A stretch of DNA of 64,000 bases from Pseudomonas gregormendelii (GCF_017114825.1 NZ_JADEVO010000028.1:1-64000), one strand, 5' to 3'. Shown: positions 24,413-32,801, counted from the stretch's first letter. Numbers and translations: made by a program. The notes: generated by a model not told the origin, from the sequence alone.

Positions 24413-25569
24413 TGATCGCCCTGTTCTGGATCCTGGCCCTGAGTCTGTTTGCCCTGGCGACCTACGTCGGGCGCCGCTTTGGCCTGATCCCTATTGTCAG
24501 CCAGTTGCTGCTGGCCACCATCGGTTTGCCGCTGTTGATGTACTTCTGGATCGAGCCCGGCTGGCAATTGAGCGGCGCCCAGCTTGTCTCCCCGGCCTGG
24601 CTGAAAAATCTCTACAGCCTGAGTTTTGCCCTGTTACTGGGGCATATCCTCAGTGACGTCATCGACCTGCGTCTGGACCGCCAGAGCCTGAAAATTGCCC
24701 TGCCGAGTTTCTGCATTCCCTTCGCTTGCGGACTGGCTACTGCGGTATGGCTGTTGCCCGCGCAGCCCTGGATCAGCTCGCTGGCAGTCGGCCTGCTGTT
24801 CGCCATCACCGCAATTCCCGTGTTGTACCTGTACTTGCGACACATCAACTACCCGAGCGCTGCTACGCGACGCCTGGTGCAGACCGCCATCCTGATCGAC
24901 CTCACGTGCTGGACCCTGTTCGCCATCGCCCAGGGCAGCCTGCACTTGAGCAGTCTGCTGCTGCCATTGGCAGGAGCCTGCCTGCCGTTACTGCTGAGCC
25001 TGCTCGGCATGCGCCAACCGTTGTTGCACAGCGGCTGTTTCTTCGCGCTGCTGGTGGTTGCCGAACACTTCAAGCTCAATGCACTGATTCTCGGCATCGG
25101 CTACCTGCTGTGCATGGCGGCCTTGAAAGTGCCATTAGTCCTGCCGCTGCCGGCGGCCTGGATGAGTCGGTTGCAGACGAACATCGCGATCCCGCTCATT
25201 CTCACGTTCGGCATCGTGCAAATCGACGTCCATAGCGCCATGGCCAGCCTTGGCTGGGGGCAGCTGGCAGCGTTGCTGGTGTTGCCGATAGCCAGCAAAT
25301 TGCTGGGCAACTGGCTGGGCCTGGGCTGGGCCGGTGCTTCGTTTGAAGGCGCCAGTCGCTGGCGGGAAAGTGTTCTGCTGAATATTCGCGGTTTGAGCGA
25401 GATCGTCTTTCTCAACCTGCTGCTGCAACAACATCTCATCAGCCCGGCGCTGTATTTTGCGCTGATGCTGATGGGACTGATCGCGACATTGCTGCCGGCA
25501 CTGGTCGGCATGCACCGAATCCCCATGAACATCGCCGCCCCGGCAAGGAACCCCCATGCCAACAGTTGA
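24409..25569 (+). CDS. Kef/CPA2-like multi-spanning membrane protein
   Basis: A 386-residue protein with about eleven or twelve hydrophobic helices and short loops. The region NIRGLSEIVFLNLLLQQHLI is the helix of CPA2 cation/proton antiporters (Kef and related, where RGLxE and FLNLGL-like patterns recur), but the soluble RCK regulatory domain is missing. It lies inside the aryl polyene operon with ATGA and 14-base overlaps to its neighbours. Whether it moves ions, supports export energetically, or has been recruited to carry a lipid substrate is unknown. The family assignment rests on a few motifs. Confidence 0.6.
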   Translation: MMIALFWILALSLFALATYVGRRFGLIPIVSQLLLATIGLPLLMYFWIEPGWQLSGAQLVSPAWLKNLYSLSFALLLGHILSDVIDLRLDRQSLKIALPSFCIPFACGLATAVWLLPAQPWISSLAVGLLFAITAIPVLYLYLRHINYPSAATRRLVQTAILIDLTCWTLFAIAQGSLHLSSLLLPLAGACLPLLLSLLGMRQPLLHSGCFFALLVVAEHFKLNALILGIGYLLCMAALKVPLVLPLPAAWMSRLQTNIAIPLILTFGIVQIDVHSAMASLGWGQLAALLVLPIASKLLGNWLGLGWAGASFEGASRWRESVLLNIRGLSEIVFLNLLLQQHLISPALYFALMLMGLIATLLPALVGMHRIPMNIAAPARNPHANS

Positions 25570-26803
25570 AACGGAACGTCGCCAGGTGGTTGTCATCGGC
25601 GCAGGCCCTTCGGGTGCCATCGCCGCCGCTTTGCTTAAACGCAAAGGGCATGATGTGCTGATGATCGAGCGTCAGCATTTCCCGAGGTTTTCCATTGGCG
25701 AAAGCCTGCTGTCCCACTGTCTGGACTTCGTCGAGGAAGCGGGCATGCTCGATGCAGTAAACGCCGCCGGTTTCCAACTGAAAACCGGGGCGGCCTTCGC
25801 CTGGGGCGAGCAGTACAGCGCGTTCGACTTTGGCGACACCTTCAGCAACGGCAAACCGACCACCTTCCAGGTGCTGCGCGCCGATTTCGACAAGCTGCTG
25901 GCGGACCAGGCAGCGCTGCAAGGCGTCGAAATCCGCTACGGTGAAACCATCGTCAGCGTGGTGGCCGACCCGGCAAAACCTCAGCTCGGCGTGCTGCGCG
26001 AAGATGGCAGCGAGTACCGCATAGAAGCCCAATTCATACTCGATGCCAGCGGCTACGGGCGGGTCCTGCCGCGCCTGCTCGACCTCGAAGCGCCGTCGAA
26101 CTTTCCGGTGCGTCAGGCCGTGTTCACCCATGTCGAAGACCATATCGACAATCCGGCCTTCGATCGCAGCAAAATCCTCGTCACCACCCATCCAACCCAG
26201 CGCGATATCTGGTTCTGGACCATCCCGTTCAGCAATGGCCGGTGCTCTGTGGGCGTGGTCGCGGCGGCGGAACATTTCGCGGGGCGCGCAGACAATCTGG
26301 ACGACTGCCTGCGTGGTTTTATCGCCGAAACCCCAAGCCTGTCGGCCGTGCTCGACAACGCAGTCTGGGACACCCCCGCGCGCACCATCGGTGGTTATTC
26401 GGCCAACGTCAAATCCCTGCACGGGCCCGGCTTCGCGCTGCTGGGTAACGCCGCCGAATTCCTGGACCCGGTGTTTTCCTCCGGCGTGACCATTGCCATG
26501 CGCTCGGCGAGCATGGCCGCTGCGGTACTGCATCGCCAACTGCAGGGTGAAAATGTCGACTGGGAAAGCGACTTCGCCGTCCCGCTCAAGCGTGGCGTCG
26601 ATACGTTTCGCTGCTACGTGGAAGGCTGGTACGCCGGAACCTTCCAGGACGTGATCTACCATCCGGGCAGTTCACCGGACATTCGCCGCATGATCAGCGC
26701 GATCCTCGCCGGTTATGCCTGGGACGAACGCAACCCGTTCGTGGCCGAACCCAAACGCCGGCTGCGGATGCTCTCGGAACTGTGCGCAAGGGACGCCACA
26801 TGA
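25556..26803 (+). CDS. FAD-dependent halogenase-like oxidoreductase
   Basis: A 415-residue flavoprotein. The Rossmann motif VVVIGAGPSGAIAAALLKR is at residues 11-29, and GESLLSHCL follows, as in flavin-dependent halogenases and related monooxygenases. Residues 219-224 read WFWTIP, the halogenase WxWxIP signature. Lys76, in GFQLKTGAAFAWG, sits where the catalytic lysine of these halogenases is expected. FDPV-type flavin contacts occur in AEFLDPVFSSGV. It could halogenate or hydroxylate the aryl head group; xanthomonadins, relatives of these pigments, are brominated. It needs reduced flavin from a separate reductase, and none is encoded in the cluster. Confidence 0.8.
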   Translation: MPTVETERRQVVVIGAGPSGAIAAALLKRKGHDVLMIERQHFPRFSIGESLLSHCLDFVEEAGMLDAVNAAGFQLKTGAAFAWGEQYSAFDFGDTFSNGKPTTFQVLRADFDKLLADQAALQGVEIRYGETIVSVVADPAKPQLGVLREDGSEYRIEAQFILDASGYGRVLPRLLDLEAPSNFPVRQAVFTHVEDHIDNPAFDRSKILVTTHPTQRDIWFWTIPFSNGRCSVGVVAAAEHFAGRADNLDDCLRGFIAETPSLSAVLDNAVWDTPARTIGGYSANVKSLHGPGFALLGNAAEFLDPVFSSGVTIAMRSASMAAAVLHRQLQGENVDWESDFAVPLKRGVDTFRCYVEGWYAGTFQDVIYHPGSSPDIRRMISAILAGYAWDERNPFVAEPKRRLRMLSELCARDAT

Positions 26804-27525
26804 GTTTCCTGAGCGACAATTACGTCGAGGAAACCCGCTTCGGTTTCTGGTTCCTGCGCAGCCACACCTGGCAGCACCACGTGTTGCGGGTGGCGATCAA
26901 TGACCTGCGCAGCCTGTTCAGCGAACCACCACCCGCTCATCCCGTGCTGCTCGATGCCGGTTGTGGCCAGGGCAAGTCGTTCCAGCTGTTGCACCAGACC
27001 TTTGCACCGCAACGCCTTACAGGCCTGGATGCCGACCCTCACAGTCTCGAACTCAGCCGTGAAGAAGCCGCTCGCCAGTGCATCGAAGTGGAACTGATCG
27101 GCAGTGACTGCGCGAGCATTCAACTGCCGGACGCCAGTGTCGACCTGTTGTTCTGTCACCAGACGTTCCATCACCTGGTGGAGCAGGACCTGGCCCTGGC
27201 CGAGTTCTATCGAGTATTGAAACCTGGTGGGTATCTGCTGTTCGCCGAATCCACCGAGGCTTACATTGATACCTGGGTGATTCGCTGGTTGTTTCGCCAT
27301 CCCATGCATGTGCAAAAAAGTGCCGCCGGTTATCTGCAGATGATTCGCCAACAGGGTTTCGAGTTCGGCCCGCAGAACGTGTCCTACCCATACCTGTGGT
27401 GGAGTCGCGCCAGGGATTTTGGCCTACTGGAGCGCCTGGGCCTGCAACGGCCAAAAGCCGCTGGTGAGCGGGAAGAAACCCTGGTCAATGTGGTGGCGCG
27501 CAAACCGCTTGAAGGTGCCGTTTGA
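26800..27525 (+). CDS. SAM-dependent methyltransferase
   Basis: A 241-residue class I methyltransferase. Motif I is VLLDAGCGQGKSF, the acidic SAM ribose contact is in LTGLDADPHS, and the post-motif FYRVLKPGGYLLF is present. It probably O- or C-methylates the aryl head group, since APE head groups in other bacteria are methylated. The ATG lies in an ATGA overlap with the flavoprotein stop, and its own stop overlaps the following ATG by one base. Confidence 0.82.
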   Translation: MSFLSDNYVEETRFGFWFLRSHTWQHHVLRVAINDLRSLFSEPPPAHPVLLDAGCGQGKSFQLLHQTFAPQRLTGLDADPHSLELSREEAARQCIEVELIGSDCASIQLPDASVDLLFCHQTFHHLVEQDLALAEFYRVLKPGGYLLFAESTEAYIDTWVIRWLFRHPMHVQKSAAGYLQMIRQQGFEFGPQNVSYPYLWWSRARDFGLLERLGLQRPKAAGEREETLVNVVARKPLEGAV

Positions 27526-28112
27526 TGAGTATTTTCAACGCCGCGCAATCCTGCAGGAGTGAGCCTGCTCGCGATAGCGAGGGGTCAGGCAACTGGATTG
27601 TTGATTACTTCGCCGCCATCGCGAGCAGGCTCGTTCCCGCATTTTTGCTGCTCGGTACAGTGCTGCTGAGCGCCTGCACCAGCCGCGCGCCGCTGCCCGA
27701 GCAAACGCCTGACCTGCCGCTGCCCATGCAACTGCATATCCAGCGCCTGCAAGCCGACCAGCGCCTGGACTGGGTGTTGGTGATCCAGCGCGAAGGGCCG
27801 GGCATTCGCTGGTCGCTGATGGACCTGCTGGGCATTCCCCAAGCCCGGCAGAAACTGGTCGACGGCGCATGGCACGCCGACGGCCTGCTGCCACCCAATG
27901 CCGAAGCGCGGGAACTGTTCGCCGCGTTGCTGTTTGCGCTGACCCCCAGGGATCAATTGCAAGGCAACTATCCGACGGCCTGGCAACACGGTACGCAACG
28001 GTCATTGCCCGAGCGTTGGGACGTGCGCTACAGGCAATCGCAAAACTTCGATCTGACCCTACCCAAAGGTCCGAAATACCAGGTCACGCCCCTGAGCGGG
28101 GACACGCCATGA
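27525..28112 (+). CDS. apeN: Outer-membrane lipoprotein of the aryl polyene cluster (ApeN, DUF3261-like), signal peptide interrupted by a REP pair
   Basis: A 195-residue lipoprotein. The lipobox is LLSAC with Cys51. Normal lipoproteins have the cysteine at about residue 18-25; here residues ~9-39 are encoded by a REP doublet inserted in frame, so the pre-sequence has an extra polar stretch (SCRSEPARDSEGSGN) between MSIFN and the hydrophobic core FLLLGTVLLS. The body (LDWVLVIQREGPGIRWSLMD) fits the DUF3261 lipoproteins placed just before the KS gene in APE clusters. No alternative in-frame ATG or well-placed GTG/TTG lies between the REP and the hydrophobic core. Whether it is exported efficiently is uncertain. 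Confidence 0.75.
   Translation: MSIFNAAQSCRSEPARDSEGSGNWIVDYFAAIASRLVPAFLLLGTVLLSACTSRAPLPEQTPDLPLPMQLHIQRLQADQRLDWVLVIQREGPGIRWSLMDLLGIPQARQKLVDGAWHADGLLPPNAEARELFAALLFALTPRDQLQGNYPTAWQHGTQRSLPERWDVRYRQSQNFDLTLPKGPKYQVTPLSGDTP
27552..27641. repeat. REP doublet inside the apeN coding sequence
   Basis: Left arm GAGCCTGCTCGCGATAGCGA (about 27560-27580) and right arm CGCCATCGCGAGCAGGCTC (about 27613-27632) are inverted. The whole insert is about 90 bases, a multiple of three, and carries no stop in the apeN frame. It is the only REP found within the 18-kb operon. Confidence 0.85.
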
Positions 28113-29305
28113 CGGCCTATTTAAACGCCCTGGGGGTGATTTGCGCCCTGGGCCGGGGCAAGGAGGAGGTCAGCCACAACCTGTTTGCCGGCGACTGCTC
28201 CGGAATGCGCGACGAAGCCGGCTGGATTGTCGATCGTACGGTGCCGGTGGCGGCTGTGCGCGGCGACCTCGTGGCCATCCCTGTCGAACTGTCGGAGCAA
28301 GCCAGCCGCAACAATCAGCTGCTGCTGGAAGCCGCCCTGCAGATTCGCGAGGACATTGACCAGGCGATTGCGACCTACGGCCGCCATCGCATTGGCGTGG
28401 TCCTGGGCACCAGCACTTCAGGCATAGACGAAGCCAGCCGCGGCCTGGCCCATTACATTCGCGAGGAGGTGTTTCCCGCTGACTACAACTACCAGCAACA
28501 GGAACTCGGGGCGCCGGCGAATTTCCTCGCCGACTGGCTGCAAACCAGCGGTCCGGCCTATGTCATCTCTACCGCGTGCACCTCAAGTGCCCGGGCGCTG
28601 ATGAGCGCCCAGCGCCTGTTGAACATGGGGTTGTGCGATGCGGTGCTGTGCGGCGGAGTCGACAGCCTGTGCAAACTGACCCTCAACGGTTTCTCGGCGC
28701 TGGAGGCCGTGTCCGGTCAGCGCTGCAACCCGTTTTCAGTCAATCGCAACGGCATCAACATCGGCGAAGCGGCCGTACTGTTCCTGATGACCAGACAGCC
28801 CGGCGGCAGCCCGTCGATTGCGCTGCTGGGCAGCGGTGCGAGTTCCGATGCACACCATATTTCCGCGCCGGAACCGGCTGGCCGCGGCGCCCTGCAGGCC
28901 ATGCGCAAGGCCCTGGATCGTGCGAATCTGCAACCGTCCCAGATTGCCTACCTGAACCTGCACGGCACGGCCACACAACATAATGATTCGATGGAAAGCC
29001 TGGCGGTGACAACCCTGTTCCCGGATGGGGTGCCCTGCTCGTCGACCAAACCGCTGACCGGCCACACCCTCGGCGCAGCGGGCGCCCTGGAAGCTGCGTT
29101 CTGCTGGCTGAGCCTGTGCAAGGACAATCTGCAGCACGCCATGGCGCCGCATGTCTGGGATGGTCAACCCGACCCTGACCTGCCACCTCTGAACTGGGTG
29201 ACCAGGACGGATCGCCTGTCGTCCATTGCACCGCGCTACCTGATGAGCAATTCCTTCGCTTTCGGTGGCAATAACGTCAGCCTGATAATCGGAGACGCAC
29301 CATGA
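28109..29305 (+). CDS. apeO: Beta-ketoacyl-ACP synthase (ApeO-type)
   Basis: A 398-residue condensing enzyme. The complete Cys-His-His triad is present: Cys157 in ISTACTSSARAL, His285 in NLHGTATQHND and His319 in TGHTLGAAGALEA. By order and family it corresponds to ApeO, the catalytic ketosynthase that pairs with the chain-length factor ApeC to add malonyl units to the growing polyene. The start at 28109 is an ATGA overlap with apeN; the stop overlaps the dehydratase start. Confidence 0.88.
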   Translation: MTAYLNALGVICALGRGKEEVSHNLFAGDCSGMRDEAGWIVDRTVPVAAVRGDLVAIPVELSEQASRNNQLLLEAALQIREDIDQAIATYGRHRIGVVLGTSTSGIDEASRGLAHYIREEVFPADYNYQQQELGAPANFLADWLQTSGPAYVISTACTSSARALMSAQRLLNMGLCDAVLCGGVDSLCKLTLNGFSALEAVSGQRCNPFSVNRNGINIGEAAVLFLMTRQPGGSPSIALLGSGASSDAHHISAPEPAGRGALQAMRKALDRANLQPSQIAYLNLHGTATQHNDSMESLAVTTLFPDGVPCSSTKPLTGHTLGAAGALEAAFCWLSLCKDNLQHAMAPHVWDGQPDPDLPPLNWVTRTDRLSSIAPRYLMSNSFAFGGNNVSLIIGDAP

Positions 29306-29766
29306 TCGACTGGCCGCTCGCCGAACTGCTGCCGCACGCTGGCGACATGATCCTGATCGAACAGATCCTGTCGTTCGATGATGAGCAGATCCACACCCGC
29401 CTGGAGGTCAGGCCTGAAGGCCTGTTCAGCCGCCCCGACGGCAGCTTGCCGGCCTGGGTCGGCATCGAGCTGATGGCCCAGAGCGTCGCCGCCTATGCCG
29501 GCTGTCACGCCCGCCAGCGCGGCGACGCGGTCGCGCTGGGTTTCCTGCTCGGCACCCGCAAGTTCGAATGCAATGTGGAACACTTCCCGGTCGGCACCGA
29601 GCTGACCATACACGGGCTGCGCTCACTGGAAGATGAGAACGGCATGGGTGTATTCGAATGTCATATCAATGCCCCCGGCATCCACGCCACCGCTCGTCTG
29701 AACGTGTTCCGCCCGCCTCAGGCCGCGCAATATCTTGATGAATCAAAGGAGTCCAGTCATGACTGA
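29302..29766 (+). CDS. apeP: 3-hydroxyacyl-ACP dehydratase-like hotdog protein (ApeP)
   Basis: A 154-residue hotdog-fold protein. It shows LLPHAGDMILIE near the N-terminus and WVGIELMAQSVAAYAG, the central helix with the glutamate used by FabZ-type dehydratases. In the characterised pathway ApeP forms a heterodimer with ApeI, the domain fused here to the ligase. It removes water from 3-hydroxyacyl-ACP to build the conjugated double bonds. It overlaps the ketosynthase by 4 bases and the reductase by 8. Confidence 0.83.
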   Translation: MIDWPLAELLPHAGDMILIEQILSFDDEQIHTRLEVRPEGLFSRPDGSLPAWVGIELMAQSVAAYAGCHARQRGDAVALGFLLGTRKFECNVEHFPVGTELTIHGLRSLEDENGMGVFECHINAPGIHATARLNVFRPPQAAQYLDESKESSHD

Positions 29767-30487
29767 ATCCATACTGGTCACCGGTTCCAGCCGTGGTATC
29801 GGGCGCGCCATTGCCCTGCGTCTGGCCCAGGCCGGCCATGACATCGTGCTGCATTGCCGCAGTGGCCTGGCGGAAGCTGGCGCGGTCAAGAAAGAGGTCG
29901 AAGCCTTGGGGCGAAAAGCCCGCATACTGCAATTCGATGTGTCCGACCGCGCCAGCTGCAGGGTCATCCTTGAAGCGGACGTAGAAACCCACGGTGCCTA
30001 TTACGGCGTGGTGCTCAACGCCGGACTGACCCGCGACGGTGCTTTTCCGGCGCTGAGCGAGGATGATTGGGATGTGGTGATGCGTACCAACCTGGACGGT
30101 TTCTACAATGTGCTGCACCCGGTGATGATGCCAATGATCCGCCGCCGTGCGGCCGGGCGCATTGTGTGCATTACCTCGGTATCGGGACTGATCGGCAACC
30201 GTGGCCAGGTCAACTACAGCGCTTCCAAGGCGGGTTTGATCGGCGCGGCGAAAGCCCTGGCGATCGAGCTGGGCAAACGCAAGATCACCGTCAACTGTGT
30301 CGCACCCGGCCTGATCGACACGGCGATGCTCGATGAAAACGTGCCGGTGGAAGAACTGATGAAGATGATCCCCGCACAGCGCATGGGCACCCCAGAAGAG
30401 GTGGCCGGCGCGGTGAATTTCCTGATGTCGGCGGAAGCGTCGTACATCACCCGCCAGGTTCTGGCCGTCAATGGAGGCCTGTGCTGA
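29759..30487 (+). CDS. apeQ: 3-oxoacyl-ACP reductase, FabG-like (ApeQ)
   Basis: A 242-residue short-chain dehydrogenase. The cofactor loop is VTGSSRGIGRAIA, followed by NAGLTRDG, and the catalytic Ser-Tyr-Lys lies in TSVSGLIGNRGQVNYSASKAG. HCRS after the second beta strand suggests NADPH. It reduces the 3-keto group formed in each elongation cycle. The start at 29759 gives MTESILVTG; the next gene begins in a 1-base overlap. Confidence 0.9.
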   Translation: MTESILVTGSSRGIGRAIALRLAQAGHDIVLHCRSGLAEAGAVKKEVEALGRKARILQFDVSDRASCRVILEADVETHGAYYGVVLNAGLTRDGAFPALSEDDWDVVMRTNLDGFYNVLHPVMMPMIRRRAAGRIVCITSVSGLIGNRGQVNYSASKAGLIGAAKALAIELGKRKITVNCVAPGLIDTAMLDENVPVEELMKMIPAQRMGTPEEVAGAVNFLMSAEASYITRQVLAVNGGLC

Positions 30488-31713
30488 TGAAGCGCGTCGT
30501 CGTCACCGGCATGGCCGGTATCACCTCATTGGGCAGCAACTGGGAAACCATAGCCGGCAACTTCGCGGCCAACCGCAGCGGCATCCGCCGGATGGACGAG
30601 TGGGACCGTTTCACCGAGCTCAACACTCGCCTGGCCGGGCCCATTGATGACTTCAAGGTGCCCGCCCACTGGACCCGCAAGCAACTGCGCAGCATGGGCC
30701 GGGTATCGCGCCTGGCGGTAGGTGCTGCGGAGCAGGCTCTGGCCGATGCCGGGTTGCTGGGCGATGCATCGATCAAGGACGGACGCATGGGCGTGGCGTG
30801 CGGCTCGTCCACTGGCAGCACCGACGAAATCAAAGCGTTCGGCAATATGCTGCTCAACTCGGTGGCCGAGGGGCTCAACGCCAATTCCTACGTGCGCATG
30901 ATGCCCCACACCACGGCGGCGAACATCAGCATCTTCTTCGGCCTCACAGGACGCCTGATCCCCACGTCCAGCGCCTGCACCAGCGGCAGCCAGGGCATTG
31001 GCTACGCCTACGAATCGATCAAGTTCGGCCGCCTGCCGCTGATGCTTGCCGGCGGTGCCGAAGAGCTGTGCCCCACCGAAGCCATGGTCTTCGACGCGCT
31101 CTACGCCACCAGCCTGAAAAACGACGCCCCGCAGACCACGCCGCGCCCTTACGACAAGGGCCGCGACGGCCTGGTGATTGGTGAAGGCGGCGGCATGCTG
31201 GTGCTCGAAGAACTGGAACACGCACTGGCCCGCGGCGCGCGCATTCACGCCGAACTGGTCGGCTTTGGCAGCAACGCAGACGGTCAGCACACCACCCGTC
31301 CGGAGCAGGTCACCATGCGCCGGGCCATGGAACTGGCGTTGGAAGACGCGGGCCTGCAGCCTTCCAACATCGGCTACGTGAACGGCCACGGCACTGCCAC
31401 GGAACAAGGCGACATCGCCGAGACCCTGGCGACCAGCGCGCTGTTTGGCGAGCACATGCCTATCAGTTCGCAGAAGAGTTTCCTTGGCCACACCCTCGGC
31501 GCCTGTGGCGCACTGGAGTCGTGGTTCAGCATCGAAATGATGAACAGCGACCTGTATGCCCACACCTTCAATCTGGACGACATCGACCCGCACTGCGGCA
31601 AGCTCGATTACCTGCGCGGCGAATTTCGGCAGATGAGTAATCAGTATGTGATGAACAATAATTTTGCGTTTGGCGGGGTGAATACTTCGCTGATTTTTCG
31701 GCGCTGGTCTTGA
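30487..31713 (+). CDS. apeR: Second beta-ketoacyl-ACP synthase, FabF-like (ApeR)
   Basis: A 408-residue FabF-like condensing enzyme. Cys164 (SSACTSGSQGIGYA), His301 (NGHGTATEQGD) and His335 (FLGHTLGACGALES) form the active site. It is the last gene of the operon and by order matches ApeR, thought to start chain growth or supply a precursor. The ATG at 30487 is chosen over GTG at 30481 because GGAGG lies nine bases before it; it overlaps the reductase stop by one base. A single REP follows 11 bases after the stop. Confidence 0.88.
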   Translation: MKRVVVTGMAGITSLGSNWETIAGNFAANRSGIRRMDEWDRFTELNTRLAGPIDDFKVPAHWTRKQLRSMGRVSRLAVGAAEQALADAGLLGDASIKDGRMGVACGSSTGSTDEIKAFGNMLLNSVAEGLNANSYVRMMPHTTAANISIFFGLTGRLIPTSSACTSGSQGIGYAYESIKFGRLPLMLAGGAEELCPTEAMVFDALYATSLKNDAPQTTPRPYDKGRDGLVIGEGGGMLVLEELEHALARGARIHAELVGFGSNADGQHTTRPEQVTMRRAMELALEDAGLQPSNIGYVNGHGTATEQGDIAETLATSALFGEHMPISSQKSFLGHTLGACGALESWFSIEMMNSDLYAHTFNLDDIDPHCGKLDYLRGEFRQMSNQYVMNNNFAFGGVNTSLIFRRWS

Positions 31714-31723
31714 AACACATAAA

Positions 31724-31760
31724 GATCAAAAAATCGCAGCCTTCGGCAGCTCCTACGGGG
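31724..31760. repeat. Single REP element at the end of the aryl polyene operon
   Basis: AAATCGCAGCCTTCGGCAGC at 31731-31750, continued by TCCTACGGGG, is one arm of the GATCGCAGCC family. No inverted partner follows, unlike most copies in the window. It lies between the operon and the convergent lysR gene. Confidence 0.7.
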
Positions 31761-31779
31761 TGAACACGAGCCAAAGCAG

Positions 31780-32682
31780 TCACGCTTGCAGCGGCTCGAC
31801 CTTCCTCGTCAACAACTCCACAAACGCCCGCGCCATCGGCGATTTCTGGTCCTTGCGCTGCACCAGCCACACCGCCGACACCGCCGCCGGATCGAGCAAG
31901 GGCCGGTACACGACTCCGTCAATCCGCATCCGCTGATAAGACGCCGGCAGCACCGAAACGCCCAACCCTGCGGCCACCAACCCGATAATGGTCATCGCCT
32001 CGCCGGCCTCCTGGGCGAAGTGCGGACTGAAACCGGAGTCGCGGGCCAAGTTCAGCAGTTGCGCGTAAAGGCCGCTGCCATAGCTGCGCGGGAAAAACAC
32101 GAAAGGTTCGAGGGCCAAGGCTGACAGGAACAACCCCTCCTCGCTGCCGTTCACCAGCGGATGTTTGGAGCTGAGTACCGCCACCAGCGGTTCACTCATC
32201 AGCTCGACCACGCTGAGGGAATCCGGCAGCCCCAGCGGGCGCATGATGCCGACTTCAATCGACTCATCAACCAGCGCATCGGCCACCTGGGTACTGCTCA
32301 TTTCCCGAAGGTTCAAATGCACCGCCGGGAAGCGCTGGCGGAACGCGAAAATCGCCTGGGGGATGGTCGAGTTGAATGGCGCCGATGAGGTAAAGCCGAT
32401 TTTCAGCTCCCCCAGTTCGCCCAGTTGCGCCCGACGGGCAACGTCGGCGGCTTTGTCGACCTGCGCCAGCACCAGCCGCGCTTCCTGCAGAAACAGCCGG
32501 CCCGCCTCGCTAAGCTCGACCCGACGATTGGTACGCTCAAACAACCGCGCCCCTACCTCTTGCTCCAGTGCCTGAATCTGCTGGCTCAAGGGCGGTTGCG
32601 AGATGCCCAGCACCTGTGCGGCGCGGCCGAAGTGCAGTTCTTCAGCGACGGCAATGAAGTAACGAAGGTGACGCAATTCCAT
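31780..32682 (-). CDS. LysR-family transcriptional regulator
   Basis: A 300-residue regulator with an N-terminal winged helix (LHFGRAAQVLGISQPPLSQQ, then LEQEVGARLFERTNRRVEL) and a periplasmic-binding-protein-like effector domain from residue ~90. It is divergent from the MFS transporter and probably controls it, binding its small-molecule effector in the C-terminal domain. The start at 32682 (MELRHLRYF) has GAGG upstream; an in-frame ATG at 32703 would add seven residues. It corresponds in position to PA5029. It is convergent with the aryl polyene operon and has no obvious link to it. Confidence 0.88.
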   Translation of the reverse strand: MELRHLRYFIAVAEELHFGRAAQVLGISQPPLSQQIQALEQEVGARLFERTNRRVELSEAGRLFLQEARLVLAQVDKAADVARRAQLGELGELKIGFTSSAPFNSTIPQAIFAFRQRFPAVHLNLREMSSTQVADALVDESIEVGIMRPLGLPDSLSVVELMSEPLVAVLSSKHPLVNGSEEGLFLSALALEPFVFFPRSYGSGLYAQLLNLARDSGFSPHFAQEAGEAMTIIGLVAAGLGVSVLPASYQRMRIDGVVYRPLLDPAAVSAVWLVQRKDQKSPMARAFVELLTRKVEPLQA

Positions 32683-32730
32683 GAAAACCTCATTAGGTCG
32701 CAAAAGCTCTTAAACAGGTCGAATAATATA

Positions 32731-32758
32731 TTGGATTGAATCATTAGGCAGCTATATG
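32731..32758 (+). promoter_or_regulatory. Probable promoter of the MFS transporter gene
   Basis: TTGGAT at 32731-32736, a 16-base spacer and TATATG at 32753-32758 lie in the 119-base AT-rich gap between the divergent lysR and transporter genes. The LysR protein is expected to bind in the same segment. Confidence 0.45.
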
Positions 32759-32801
32759 CTTTTTTCATTGCCTGACCGGCTGCCCGCTCCCGAGGTCCGA
32801 A

